The translations under genes were made by a program, and so were the position numbers. From positions 1-38,119 of the forward strand of contig CALKEO010000049.1 of assembly GCA_938088195.1 (NCBI GenBank): a stretch of DNA of 38,119 bases, given 5' to 3'. This DNA comes from an uncultured Flavobacteriaceae bacterium. Its GTDB lineage: Bacteria > Bacteroidota > Bacteroidia > Flavobacteriales > Flavobacteriaceae. The notes beneath the pieces are model-generated. The model saw only the letters and a list, made by a program, of their open reading frames with translations. It ran no database searches and was not told the origin of the DNA. Positions 1 to 9,084 of the stretch are shown piece after piece. The stretch's first letter is position 1, and each line of letters opens with the position of its first letter.

Positions 1-317
1 GTGCCAAAAGTTAATCTTGGAGAAATATAATCAGGGCAAATTAAGTAATCGGGTTTATAAAAGAGTAATTTAAATGGAAGTATAACTTGTTTCCAAATTA
101 AATAATTCAATTGAAAAAGCCATCTTATTAATTGATTCGAAGAGTTTAAATATAGTTGATTGTTTACAAGCTTGTTTATGTCATGTGAAAAAGTATATTC
201 AATATTTTCTGAACCATGTTCAACAACAGCCAATGACAATTCATTTATATAAGTTCTGATCCCGGAAAGGGCTGCTTTGTAATAATAAACATCAATAAAT
301 ACTGTAGTTTTTTTCAA
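1..317 (-). CDS. GT4-type glycosyltransferase, N-terminal part (runs off left edge)
   Basis: About 105 codons are visible and the reading frame continues past base 1. The translation begins (M)KKTVFIDVYYYKAALSGIRT and later reads KPDYLICPDYISPRLTFGT. This resembles the N-terminal Rossmann half of GT-B glycosyltransferases (family GT4, 'glycosyl transferase group 1'), with the G-I-R-T-Y acceptor-side loop. The start must be TTG at 317: an in-frame stop lies a few codons upstream and the nearby ATG (322-320) is out of frame. That TTG begins one base after the stop codon of the methyltransferase gene, so the two are co-transcribed. The likely role is to add a sugar to the lipid-linked repeat unit on the cytoplasmic face. 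Donor and linkage cannot be told. The C-terminal nucleotide-sugar domain lies outside the window. Confidence 0.72.
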   Translation of the reverse strand, partial: MKKTTVFIDVYYYKAALSGIRTYINELSLAVVEHGSENIEYTFSHDINKLVNNQLYLNSSNQLIRWLFQLNYLIWKQVILPFKLLFYKPDYLICPDYISPRLTFG

Positions 318-318
318 T

Positions 319-1203
319 TCATGTTTTTTTTAAAATTATCCATTGATTAATTTTGAAAAAATTTTGAATTAGTCTTTTTATTTTTTTAAAAATACTGATT
401 TTATAGCTAAATAAATTTGACATAGACTCCCCCATTCCCTCTGAGTAATGTTCTACTATTTCAAAATTATACTTATTAGCTAAATTTGAGAGAAGCTTGT
501 TTGAGAAAATAAATGTATGCTCTATACCATCAATTATTTTAGGAACTCTGAAGTTTAAAAACATTAAATTATTATACAATTTATAGAGAAGACTTGATGA
601 ATCTGGTGTTCCAATACAAACAAATCCATCTTTTTTTAAAACTCTTTTAATTTCTGTAATAAATTCATTTAAATCTGTAACATGTTCAATTACATGTGAA
701 ACATGAATTAAATCAAAAAAATTATTAGGATATTTTGCGTTTTTTAAATCACCCAAAAAACATTCTGCATCAAAATTAGTTTTAATAAAATCTATTGCAT
801 TTTGATCAAATTCTGTAGCATAAAGCTTAAATCCCAATTTCTGTGCGTATGCTAATCCTAATCCTAATCCACAACCAACATCTAAAAATTTACCATTATC
901 ATTAAAATGAGAAATATATTTAGCTTCTTTAAAAATTTCGCTTTTTGATAGCTTATCAATCCTTTTAAAGTTTTGTTTAGCTATTGATTTCATATCATAA
1001 CCTTCATACTTTTTAGTATTCGAATAATTAGAGTAGTATGTAGCCAATTCGTTATTATCAGCCATTGGATTAGCAAAAATTAAATCACATTTTTTACATT
1101 TTACTCTTGAGATGTGTGGTCCTTTTCTAGAACAATCAATTGCCCATCCAATTAAGTCAGAAGAATTACAATAAGGACATTTTTTATAAAGAATCATGTA
1201 CAA
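319..1203 (-). CDS. SAM-dependent methyltransferase with N-terminal zinc ribbon
   Basis: This is a 294-residue class I methyltransferase. The N-terminus carries two CxxC pairs (C9/C12 and C36/C39) that should bind one zinc ion. The SAM-binding motif I is DVGCGLG at residues 108-114, and an acidic residue ends the next strand (TEFDQNA). Motif IV is read in DLIHVSHVIEHV. The layout matches Methyltransf_23-type proteins found in O-antigen and capsule loci, where they methylate a sugar of the repeat unit or a nucleotide-sugar; the substrate is not readable. The start overlaps the end of the wzy-like gene by 20 bp, or by 14 bp if the second ATG (1197) is used, so translational coupling is likely. 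The last residues are lysine-rich. The class call is firm; the glycan role is inferred from context. Confidence 0.78.
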   Translation of the reverse strand: MYMILYKKCPYCNSSDLIGWAIDCSRKGPHISRVKCKKCDLIFANPMADNNELATYYSNYSNTKKYEGYDMKSIAKQNFKRIDKLSKSEIFKEAKYISHFNDNGKFLDVGCGLGLGLAYAQKLGFKLYATEFDQNAIDFIKTNFDAECFLGDLKNAKYPNNFFDLIHVSHVIEHVTDLNEFITEIKRVLKKDGFVCIGTPDSSSLLYKLYNNLMFLNFRVPKIIDGIEHTFIFSNKLLSNLANKYNFEIVEHYSEGMGESMSNLFSYKISIFKKIKRLIQNFFKINQWIILKKT

Positions 1204-2560
1204 TAATTTTATTGTAAATATTTTCGTTTATACCAACTAACAACCAAGAAAATAAAGATACAAAAAGATAAATTTCAATATTTGATGTTAAAGCTGGAAT
1301 TACTAAACCAATTTTCAATAAAAACAATGTTAATCCTATTTTTTTATTTGAAACTATTTTTGAATATTCAAATGTTTTAAAACCGTTAATTATACTTTTT
1401 AAAATAATTAAAATATAAATTATCATAAATATTACTCCAAGTTGAACTCCAAAAATCAAAAACTGATTTTCTCCTCCAACCTTGGCGTCATCTATCACTG
1501 ACAAAGCATTGCCACTTTTTGTTAATCCAATTCCAAAAGGATTTTCATAAATAGAAATTATTGATTGAATCCACTCAAAAAGGTGGCCTAAGCTAGATGG
1601 TTCTACAAAATAAAAAGTATCTTCTAAATAATAAAGAAAATCATCACTAGCAAAAAAACTAATTGATAAAAAAGATATTATAAAAATAAAAAGACCGTAT
1701 AATAACCATTTAAAGCTTTTAGAAATAACTATAAAAACAGTAAAGATCAGTAAGGCCCCTAGTATTGGAGATCTTGAAAATGCTAAATAAAAAATAATAC
1801 TTGTAATTAAAATATAAAATATTATTTTTTTGTTTGAAAAAAATAATTCTGAAAAGAATATAGAAATATAACAAAGTAGTGATGCTGATAATGCAAGTGG
1901 ATTTGAAAAAAAAGCTGCATATCTAGGTTTTCCATTAACATTTTCAAAAGTCCAAGCCAAGTCATAATTTCCCTCAGGATAAAAATTATTTATCGCTAAA
2001 TTATATTCACTGTATTCAACTAGGGAATGAAAATGTGTAGAAAAAATAAATTCTACAACTGCAAAAGAAAAAATAATTAAAACTAAACTTTTAAAAATAG
2101 CAACAGTACTATTCCATTCGGCTTCACTAAGGCTGATGTTTCTCCCAACATAATATAATGCAGGAATTAAAAATAAATTCTTTGCGTAAATTGCTTTTAA
2201 TAAAAAAGTAGCATCTCCAATAGGAGCTATGAGATAAATTAATATATGAACAAAAAACAAAAGCATTAATTTATCTAAGAAAGACAAATGAAATTTCCTA
2301 TTTAATATTGATCCTTTTTTGCCAAATAAAAGAATGAAAAATGAAAAATATAAAATTATGTCTTTAGAAAATTTTATTGTATCTATTAGTATTTCATTTT
2401 TAAAACATAAATAAATTAAAGATTGAAAAACTGTATATAAAGGAAGAAAAAAAATTATGTATAAAAGCAAATAAAAGAATTTTCCATTAGAAACTTTTTC
2501 CAATATTTTTAATGTAAAAAACGCATACAAAACCAAAAGTATATTTCCAATCACAATCAT
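1184..2560 (-). CDS. Wzy-like O-antigen/polysaccharide polymerase, multi-spanning membrane protein
   Basis: This 458-residue protein is almost entirely hydrophobic, with roughly 10-12 membrane segments and one larger loop (about residues 175-215, rich in aromatic and acidic residues). That is the usual topology of Wzy polymerases and O-antigen ligases, which join undecaprenyl-linked repeat units at the periplasmic face. The segment FSRSPILGALLIF carries the arginine-containing S-R-S/T-P/G pattern common in the Wzy_C superfamily, and GLTKSGN lies in a periplasmic loop. Sequence conservation in this group is poor, so the call rests on topology and on neighbours (flippase, Wzz, glycosyltransferases). 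The ATG overlaps the stop of the GT2 gene by 4 bp (ATGA). A WaaL-type ligase is the main alternative. Confidence 0.7.
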   Translation of the reverse strand: MIVIGNILLVLYAFFTLKILEKVSNGKFFYLLLYIIFFLPLYTVFQSLIYLCFKNEILIDTIKFSKDIILYFSFFILLFGKKGSILNRKFHLSFLDKLMLLFFVHILIYLIAPIGDATFLLKAIYAKNLFLIPALYYVGRNISLSEAEWNSTVAIFKSLVLIIFSFAVVEFIFSTHFHSLVEYSEYNLAINNFYPEGNYDLAWTFENVNGKPRYAAFFSNPLALSASLLCYISIFFSELFFSNKKIIFYILITSIIFYLAFSRSPILGALLIFTVFIVISKSFKWLLYGLFIFIISFLSISFFASDDFLYYLEDTFYFVEPSSLGHLFEWIQSIISIYENPFGIGLTKSGNALSVIDDAKVGGENQFLIFGVQLGVIFMIIYILIILKSIINGFKTFEYSKIVSNKKIGLTLFLLKIGLVIPALTSNIEIYLFVSLFSWLLVGINENIYNKIIVHDSL

Positions 2561-3456
2561 GCCTGAAAATTATTATTTCTTAATCCATCAATAAGTCCTT
2601 TGTAAACCATATTAAGTTTGTTAGTTCTAAGTCTTATTATAAAATATAAAGAATATGAAAATATTTTAAAAAATTGATATAAAATTGATCCAATAAAATT
2701 AAAAATATCCTTATTTTTTCTTAAAAGGAAAATATGGTTCCTAATATTTAAATAATGTACAAATGGAGATAGCATCCCCTCAGAAGATTCGTTTTTTGAT
2801 GCTTTCGAGCCATGATGATAAATCAAACTTGATTTAACAACTGCTAAATCGTATCCAGCTTTTTTTATTCGAATAGACCAATCCACATCTTCGTAGTATG
2901 CGAAAAAACTTTCATCTAGTAAACCTACTTTTTTAATAACTTCTGTTTTTATTAAAATGCAACATCCTGTGATCCAATCGATTTTTCTGTTCATATGTTT
3001 TGGTTTTTTAACTACAGATGTATAACCAAAAAACTTATTTAAACTTCCCCCAGCATTCCACACTTTTTTATTTTGATAAAAATCCATAATCACTGGCTGA
3101 ACAGCGCCAAGTTTGTTATATTCTTGAAAAAATTCCAATAATGGTATGATGAAATTTTCATCTGTTTCCGTATCATTGTTCAGTAGCATTACATACTCAA
3201 AATGATTGTTGATAGCGTAATTTATTCCAATATTATTTGCGCCTGTAAAACCTAAATTTTTTTTATTTGGAAAAGTTTTAACTTGATCAAATTGATTTTT
3301 TAAATCATTTAATTCTTTTTGATTTGATTCATTATCGATTAATATAATTTGAAAATCATTGAATTTTGAACTTTTTAAAGTGGATAAGCATGACTTTGTA
3401 AGTTCATATTGTTTCCAATTAACTATTATTATTGCAATTTTATTATTTTGAATCAT
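2557..3456 (-). CDS. GT2-family glycosyltransferase (WbbL/rhamnosyltransferase-like)
   Basis: The family 2 GT-A fold is seen in the opening strand IAIIIVNWKQYELTKSCL, the GFTGANNIGI nucleotide loop, the acidic metal-binding site LLNNDTETDE, and the later signature GCCILIKTEVIKKVGLLDE followed by YYEDVDWSIR. This combination is typical of WbbL/RfbN-type enzymes that add rhamnose or a similar sugar to lipid-linked O-antigen intermediates. The sugar cannot be determined. The C-terminus has a short hydrophobic stretch (FIGSILYQFFKIFSYSLYF) that may hold it to the inner membrane. I chose the ATG at 3456 (MIQNNKIAII), which gives a 14-bp overlap with the flippase gene. An upstream ATG at 3486 would add ten atypical residues. 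The gene ends in a 4-bp overlap with the wzy-like gene. Confidence 0.85.
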   Translation of the reverse strand: MIQNNKIAIIIVNWKQYELTKSCLSTLKSSKFNDFQIILIDNESNQKELNDLKNQFDQVKTFPNKKNLGFTGANNIGINYAINNHFEYVMLLNNDTETDENFIIPLLEFFQEYNKLGAVQPVIMDFYQNKKVWNAGGSLNKFFGYTSVVKKPKHMNRKIDWITGCCILIKTEVIKKVGLLDESFFAYYEDVDWSIRIKKAGYDLAVVKSSLIYHHGSKASKNESSEGMLSPFVHYLNIRNHIFLLRKNKDIFNFIGSILYQFFKIFSYSLYFIIRLRTNKLNMVYKGLIDGLRNNNFQA

Positions 3457-4684
3457 TTGATTTCGATAATAGTATGGAATGAACAATAAAACTAGCTAAT
3501 TCTGAAAATAGTAATGCTATAGCTAATCCTTTTCCGCCATGGTAATAGGATGATAATAAAGAAAGTACGATCATAATAAAAGTTGAAATCCATGCAGCTT
3601 TATTTAAAATTATTTTCTTCTCTTCAACTAAAATTTTAATTATATTTTTAAAATTTAACATAGCTAAAAATGGAATAAAAGATAGTAAACTCAGTATTTC
3701 TTGACTGTACGCTATTTCACTTCCAGACAAGAAAATAATAATTTGTTTTGAAAGTAGAGTTACTAATAATCCTATAAAAAACATAAACAGCAATCCCTTA
3801 ATATAAAATTTAGATAAGTAATCGTTGAAATGGGATTTCCTGTTTTGATTAATTAAAGAGGCTTCTTGTAAAACTGATTGAATAATAAAAATAGGGATCA
3901 TCCGTAAAAGTATTCCTGCTTTTTGTGCCAATGCAAATTTCCCTAATTCTGAGTTATCTATGAAATTTGATAATATTATTATCCCGGAATATGTAGAAAC
4001 ATGTCCTGCAATTGATGAAAAGAAAAATTCAAAATTTTCTTTTATTCTATAAATTATCTTATGTGAATTTGGCCATATAAATTTTGTTTTACTTTTTAAA
4101 AAAAAATTTAACCAATAAATTAAATATACCATTGATAACGCTCCTCCAAATATTAAATTAACTAAAAAAGAATCATCTGGGTTATTGACTAACAAAATTA
4201 TAAAACCAACATATATCAATTTTGAAATAGCATTAGTAATAGCGAGAATAGATAAATTATTTTCTCCTTGTAAATGAAAAAGGGGATGTAGGGATTCACT
4301 TAATAAAATCAATAACGAAAACATGAGAATATCTTCATATCCAACAAAAATATTTGTTAAGGTTGTTATGATATAAACTATAATTGATATTAATAAGGCA
4401 ATTACTAATCTTAATGAAATAACTTCAGTTATAAATTCTAATTTTTCAACTTTAGTTTTAAATAAAGAAATTCTTTTAGGGCCATTTAAAAGATATCCAT
4501 AATGTACTACAATTGCAAGAACCATGACAATTGAAAAAGCTAAATTCACTAATCCGTATTCAGATTCTCCAAGGTTTTTAAATAAAATAGGGGTAACTAA
4601 AATTACTGCTAGAATATTTATACCTTGATTTAGAGAAAGGTTGAAAAAGTTTATAAAAAAAAGATTGAAGATCTTTTTTCTCAT
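3443..4684 (-). CDS. Wzx-like polysaccharide flippase (MOP/MATE superfamily)
   Basis: This is a 413-residue membrane protein with about 12 predicted helices. It begins with the amphipathic start and first helix common in Wzx proteins (LFFINFFNLSLNQGINILAV...LVTPILFKNLGESEYGLVNLAFS). The 'P-x-L-x-x-x-L-G-x-x-x-Y-G' pattern at the end of helix 1 is characteristic of the polysaccharide biosynthesis (PST) branch of the MOP exporters. Such proteins flip undecaprenyl-diphosphate-linked repeat units across the inner membrane. It lies between the Wzz-like gene (34-bp gap) and the GT2 gene (14-bp overlap), as expected of a Wzx/Wzy-dependent pathway. The length is slightly below the usual 420-480 but appears complete. 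Confidence 0.85.
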   Translation of the reverse strand: MRKKIFNLFFINFFNLSLNQGINILAVILVTPILFKNLGESEYGLVNLAFSIVMVLAIVVHYGYLLNGPKRISLFKTKVEKLEFITEVISLRLVIALLISIIVYIITTLTNIFVGYEDILMFSLLILLSESLHPLFHLQGENNLSILAITNAISKLIYVGFIILLVNNPDDSFLVNLIFGGALSMVYLIYWLNFFLKSKTKFIWPNSHKIIYRIKENFEFFFSSIAGHVSTYSGIIILSNFIDNSELGKFALAQKAGILLRMIPIFIIQSVLQEASLINQNRKSHFNDYLSKFYIKGLLFMFFIGLLVTLLSKQIIIFLSGSEIAYSQEILSLLSFIPFLAMLNFKNIIKILVEEKKIILNKAAWISTFIMIVLSLLSSYYHGGKGLAIALLFSELASFIVHSILLSKSNDSK

Positions 4685-4718
4685 TTTCTTTTAAAAATAA
4701 AAATTAACATTAAAATAA

Positions 4719-5783
4719 TTAATTCTGTTTAGAATTAATTATTCTTTTTAAAGACAAACCTAGAACAATAGATGAAATTCCAATTGTAAAACTTAAAATA
4801 AATGTTTTTAAAAATTTCCATCTAGAGTTTTCCAATGGAAGAATCGGTTTATCAATTATTTGAATTAAAGGCATATTGTTTCTATGAGTAACTTTTGCTA
4901 ATTCCAGTTGTTTTACGATTTCACCATAAACAGCACTATTGGATTGAACATCAATCATAGCCATTTGATAAGGTACCATAGAAACTTTATCTAAGTTATT
5001 TAAATTAGGGATATTTTGATCTATTTTAGCTAAAGCTAATATTGATTCATCTAAAACATTTTTAACACTGTCCGACTGTTTTTTTAATATTTCTAGGTTG
5101 GAACTTGTTTTCAGGGTCTTTGTATCATAGTAGAATTTATTAACTATACTAACTAAATTTTCATTAAATGATTTCGCAAGTATTTCATCCTTATGATTAA
5201 AGCCTATTTCTAAAATTGTAGTTTTTCTATTAGGTTTGTGAACAAACAAATATTCCTTTCTAATAAGTTCAATAGATTTTTTAATTAGGCTGTCTTGCTG
5301 TCTAGTTAAGCTTTTATTTTTAAAATCTTCAAAAATAATTCCAAGCTTTTCCCATTTATTAATTAGTTTTTCAGCTTCAGCAAGCCTTTCAATTATTAAA
5401 ACCTCACGTTTATTAATTAAAGTAGTTGAAATCAAGGTGTTTTTTAACATAGAACTAGATCGATATAGTTCTTGTATGTTGTCGATTTGGAACAAACTGC
5501 TCGCATCAATAAAACTAGAAGCATTGACTCCTGCTAATGAGGCTAAAGATGATAAATCACCCATAGAACCTGATGAGGAGTCGTTGTCTAAGACAAAAGT
5601 AGTTCGAGCATAATAAACTGGATTTATGATATAATTATATGAAAAAATACAAATCATTATAATTAGTGTTCCAACAATAACAACTCTTACTTTTGAAAAT
5701 ATAAACGAAAACCAATCTTTAATGCCATCTATGATGTATGATATAGAAATATTTTCTTCAATATAATTATTCTTGTCACTCAA
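4719..5783 (-). CDS. Wzz-like chain-length determinant / polysaccharide co-polymerase
   Basis: This 354-residue protein has a membrane segment near each end (about residues 32-53 and 325-345) enclosing a large periplasmic domain rich in predicted helix and coiled coil. After TM1 comes the Wzz signature-like PVYYARTTFVLDND. Just before TM2 is the proline motif DKPILPLENSRWKF. Wzz proteins set the modal length of polymer made by Wzy. No Walker A/B or tyrosine-rich tail follows, so this is a co-polymerase without the cytoplasmic BY-kinase domain of Wzc. The start is 8 bp downstream of the SLBB gene, so the two are co-transcribed and probably form the trans-envelope export pair. Confidence 0.85.
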   Translation of the reverse strand: MSDKNNYIEENISISYIIDGIKDWFSFIFSKVRVVIVGTLIIMICIFSYNYIINPVYYARTTFVLDNDSSSGSMGDLSSLASLAGVNASSFIDASSLFQIDNIQELYRSSSMLKNTLISTTLINKREVLIIERLAEAEKLINKWEKLGIIFEDFKNKSLTRQQDSLIKKSIELIRKEYLFVHKPNRKTTILEIGFNHKDEILAKSFNENLVSIVNKFYYDTKTLKTSSNLEILKKQSDSVKNVLDESILALAKIDQNIPNLNNLDKVSMVPYQMAMIDVQSNSAVYGEIVKQLELAKVTHRNNMPLIQIIDKPILPLENSRWKFLKTFILSFTIGISSIVLGLSLKRIINSKQN

Positions 5784-5791
5784 TTTTTATG

Positions 5792-8347
5792 TTACTTAAT
5801 TTGATTAATTGCTAATATAAGGGTTGCTAAACCAGTGGTAAAATTTAATATTTGAGAAGTTGCTATTGGATTTTTAAGAGATTTTTTAGGAACTATTACT
5901 TCAGAACCGGGCTCCGCTTTTGGATATATATTGAAAAATAAAAACTTTTTTGTCCTCGCAACATCTCCATTTGCATATACCACATAAGTCCCACTTCTTT
6001 CGGCTTTACTATCAAAGCCTCCTGAAGAATTTATATAGTACTTAAGTCCTCTTCCAAGTGAAAATCTCACTGTAGTTGGATATAGCAATTCTCCTCTTAA
6101 TCTTATAGTTTCTAATTTTTTAGGAATAATAATTACATCGCCTTCATTTATTAATAAATCAGATTTGGAACCGGGAGACTTAACTATAGAACCTAAGTCA
6201 ATTCCTATAGCTTCTGACTTGGAAATTGGAATATCATTTGATACAGCATTTCTTTTAACTATTTCACTTATTCTTTCTTTTTTAGCGTAACTGGAAAGGT
6301 TTTTATTATTATTTTTTTCCAAATTTAGATTCTTTAAATCATTATCTAACCTTTCGACTAGAGAAATGTCTGATTCAGATAAAACTTCCTTATTCAAAAC
6401 CTTTGCTTTAAGATTTATTAAATCATTTATTTTTTTCTGAACATCAGATTCAGGCTCAGAAAATTCTGTAAGACGTATTAAAGTTGCCCCTTTTTCATAT
6501 GCAAACTTTTTCAACCCTCCTGCTCTTTGCAGCAAATCTGATATTCTTTCATTTTTAGAAGAAATAGCATATTTACCAGGATACATTACTTCCCCTTCAA
6601 TATTTGCATACTGTTGAACATAAAAGTTTGGATTTTTTCTTACAATAACTTGATCAAATGGAGAAAGTTTGAGATTATCTCTTTCACTGATATCTTCTAA
6701 ATTTTTTGATAAATTAACAATAATAACCTTTGATAGAATTTCATTTTTTGAATTTTCATTTGAAACTCTTCTAGTTATTTCAACTCTTTGTCCAGTGGCA
6801 TTATCCTTAAATCCACCTGCAGATAAAATTAAATCAATTAATGTTATATTTTTTGAATAAGGGTAAATTCCTGCATTACTAACTTCACCAGATATTTCGA
6901 CATAATTTTCTTCTGAAAGATCATTTATTGAATAAATTGTTATTACATCCTCCTCTTGTAAATTAAATACGGACTTTTCTAATTCTTCTTTTAAGTTCAA
7001 TGAAATATTTGTAGTTGAATAATCATAATTAGTTCTTGTTACAGTGAGTTTATTAAAGAAAACATCCGGTTTTAACCCCTCAGCTTTATCTACTATATCT
7101 TTAATAGTCATGTTCTCAGACAAAGAATAAACACCAGGTCTATATACCGCTCCTTTAACAATAATTCTATCATTATATTTTTCAATAATTTCTTCTACAT
7201 TAAATTTATCTCCTGCTTTAGGTTGAAAAAAATCAAATTGTTCAGAATTGATGTCAACTATTTTTAATTGATCATTAATAATTCTTGTTAATTTAATTTT
7301 CTTTGTAGAAGCATTTTCTTTAAATCCACCTGAATAAAAAATTAGATCTGAAAGAGTTTCACCAGCTTTGTATTCAAATTTTCCAGGAAGTTTAACTGCT
7401 CCTTCAATAAAAACTCTATTAGTGTAAGGAGAGACTAAAATTAAATCATCATTTTCCAGCCTTATATTTGAAGTCCCATCGCCACTTGTAATGAATTTAT
7501 ATACATCAACCGTGTTTACTAATTTATTGTTTCTAAAGAGTTTTATATCTCTCAAAGTAGCATTTTCTGTTATTCCTCCAGCAACATAAAGAGCATTATA
7601 AACAGTGTTAAAGGCGCTAAAATTATAGGTACCTGGCAAATTAACTTCGCCAACTATATTGACTCTAATTGCTCTTGGAATAGCAACTGAAATATTCACA
7701 AATGTTTTCTTTTGATTAATTCCTTGATAAACTTTTTTCAACCTTGATATTAATCTTTTTTCTGCATCTAATAGCGAAAGTCCATTTAAATTTATTGGTC
7801 CAATGTTTTCAAGTATTACATTACCCTCTGGCGAAACTTCATTTTGATAATAATTTTCCGATTGACCATAAATATCAATAAATAACTTATCGCCGGGACC
7901 AATAACATAATCTAAAGGGGTAGGAATATTTAAATTTGACTGAAAAGACAAAAAATTATTTCCTCTGAACACATTATAACCGAAAATATCATTTTTCTTT
8001 ATATCTCTAAAAATTTCCATTTCTTCAACCCATCTCTTCCTCATTCTTGTATCCTCAAGAGGAGTACTAGAATTAGCAGATACTCTTGCTACTGTTTGGG
8101 CGGATTTAAATCTTTTGTCAAGTTTTTCTAAATCAGCTTGAGACATTCCTTGAGACTGAGCTATTTTTAATAAATCAAATTGATTATATCCTTGGGACGT
8201 AGCCCTTCTTAATATCAAATCAATTTGACTACTATTTAAATCAGAAAAATTTACTGCTGATAAATCAGAAAAACCTTGAGAATACGATACTATTGAAAAA
8301 AATATTAGTATTGCAAAAAGACTGTATAATCTAAATATTTTAAGCAT
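5792..8347 (-). CDS. SLBB-domain outer-membrane polysaccharide export protein (Wza-like)
   Basis: The 851-residue protein starts with a signal peptide (about residues 1-23, cleaved near SYS-QG). A short helical region follows (residues 26-80) with the repeat-like pattern SDLNSSQIDLILRRA / MSQADLEKL typical of the Bacteroidota version. A Poly_export domain lies at about 143-222 (YVIGPGDKLFIDIYGQ). About six SLBB beta-grasp repeats follow, beginning near residues 226, 311, 394, 482, 580 and 747, each with a G-E/A-V-x-x-P/A-G pattern and a paired G-G-F/I-x-x-x-A turn. A charged helical insert separates the last two. A hydrophobic C-terminal segment (828-849) may be the outer-membrane helix. No lipobox cysteine was found. 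It should form the exit channel for capsule or exopolysaccharide, and it is the first gene of the minus-strand cluster. Confidence 0.88.
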   Translation of the reverse strand: MLKIFRLYSLFAILIFFSIVSYSQGFSDLSAVNFSDLNSSQIDLILRRATSQGYNQFDLLKIAQSQGMSQADLEKLDKRFKSAQTVARVSANSSTPLEDTRMRKRWVEEMEIFRDIKKNDIFGYNVFRGNNFLSFQSNLNIPTPLDYVIGPGDKLFIDIYGQSENYYQNEVSPEGNVILENIGPINLNGLSLLDAEKRLISRLKKVYQGINQKKTFVNISVAIPRAIRVNIVGEVNLPGTYNFSAFNTVYNALYVAGGITENATLRDIKLFRNNKLVNTVDVYKFITSGDGTSNIRLENDDLILVSPYTNRVFIEGAVKLPGKFEYKAGETLSDLIFYSGGFKENASTKKIKLTRIINDQLKIVDINSEQFDFFQPKAGDKFNVEEIIEKYNDRIIVKGAVYRPGVYSLSENMTIKDIVDKAEGLKPDVFFNKLTVTRTNYDYSTTNISLNLKEELEKSVFNLQEEDVITIYSINDLSEENYVEISGEVSNAGIYPYSKNITLIDLILSAGGFKDNATGQRVEITRRVSNENSKNEILSKVIIVNLSKNLEDISERDNLKLSPFDQVIVRKNPNFYVQQYANIEGEVMYPGKYAISSKNERISDLLQRAGGLKKFAYEKGATLIRLTEFSEPESDVQKKINDLINLKAKVLNKEVLSESDISLVERLDNDLKNLNLEKNNNKNLSSYAKKERISEIVKRNAVSNDIPISKSEAIGIDLGSIVKSPGSKSDLLINEGDVIIIPKKLETIRLRGELLYPTTVRFSLGRGLKYYINSSGGFDSKAERSGTYVVYANGDVARTKKFLFFNIYPKAEPGSEVIVPKKSLKNPIATSQILNFTTGLATLILAINQIK

Positions 8348-8391
8348 TTTAAAAATTATTGGATCGTGAAGATAATGAAAAACTGATAAAA

Positions 8392-8406
8392 CAGAGTTTT
8401 GCTCTG
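8392..8406. promoter_or_regulatory. Inverted repeat in divergent intergenic region
   Basis: CAGAG-TTTTG-CTCTG forms a 5-bp perfect stem with a 5-nt loop, flanked by A-rich and T-rich arms that could extend it with a small bulge. It lies midway in the 120-bp gap between the SLBB export gene (minus) and the beta-barrel gene (plus). Because both genes point away from it, it is not a terminator for either. It could be an operator or a 5'-leader hairpin of one transcript. I saw no clean TAnnTTTG promoter element in this gap. Confidence 0.3.
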
Positions 8407-8467
8407 ATATTTTGATAAAATATTAAATTGATTTTTAAACTAATATCATAATCAATAACTTGCATAA

Positions 8468-9082
8468 ATGTTAAAAAAGATATTGTTGTTATTAATTATT
8501 GTTAACTCTGGAATTTTAACAGCTCAAAACGACAGTTTGAATAAAACTAAAGTTGAAATTAAATTTAATTTAGTTTCAGCTCTTGCACTAGTCCCAAATA
8601 TTGGAATTGAAGTTGAATTAAATGAAAATTTCGGGTATCAATTAGATACAAGTGCATCTTTTTGGGATTCAATTGAGGGAAGTCCATTTCATTTTGTACA
8701 AATTTTTAACGAATTAAGATATTATCCAAAAAAATTTCAAAAAAATGTATTTCTTGGAACTCACGTTGGTTATGGAATGTTTAGTGTTAGAATGCCAAGT
8801 TTTTTAACATCAATAATAGACACCCAAACTAAACCAATAGGTTCCTACCAGTCAGGAAGAAACACATATTATGGTTTAACTATTGGGAAAAAATTTAAAC
8901 TTAAAAATCCTAGACTTGGATTAGAAATATTTATTGGTGGAGGAAGCTCACAATCTAATTACAAATATTATAATTCCGATGGAGAGCTCGGATACGATGA
9001 TCCTGTTGCTAAAAGAAGTTTTAGTTTGAGTGGGGAAGAGTTTGTTTATCGTGCAGGATTAATGCTTGTTTATAAATTATAA
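8468..9082 (+). CDS. Outer-membrane beta-barrel protein, DUF3575-like
   Basis: This 204-residue protein has an N-terminal signal peptide (MLKKILLLLIIVNSGILTAQ, cleaved after about residue 20). Alternating hydrophobic/polar strands follow and it ends in an aromatic-containing beta-strand (AGLMLVYKL), as in small outer-membrane barrels. The order 'NIGIEVELNEN...NELRYYPKK...FLGTHVGYGMF...GRNTYYGLTIGKKF...LGLEIFIGGG' resembles the DUF3575 family, proteins of unknown role in Bacteroidota. It starts the plus-strand cassette and its stop is 2 bp before the MBOAT start, so it is almost certainly co-transcribed with the acyltransferase genes. A role in exporting or presenting the modified glycan is only a guess. 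Confidence 0.7.
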   Translation: MLKKILLLLIIVNSGILTAQNDSLNKTKVEIKFNLVSALALVPNIGIEVELNENFGYQLDTSASFWDSIEGSPFHFVQIFNELRYYPKKFQKNVFLGTHVGYGMFSVRMPSFLTSIIDTQTKPIGSYQSGRNTYYGLTIGKKFKLKNPRLGLEIFIGGGSSQSNYKYYNSDGELGYDDPVAKRSFSLSGEEFVYRAGLMLVYKL

Positions 9083-9084
9083 AT

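Noticed and set aside
3457-3486. Upstream ATG for the GT2 gene
   Set aside because: It adds an aromatic-rich decapeptide unlike GT2 N-termini and deepens the overlap with the flippase gene to 44 bp.
6669-6860. Small plus-strand open frame inside the SLBB gene
   Set aside because: It is antisense to a well-conserved domain-bearing gene and shows no protein features of its own.
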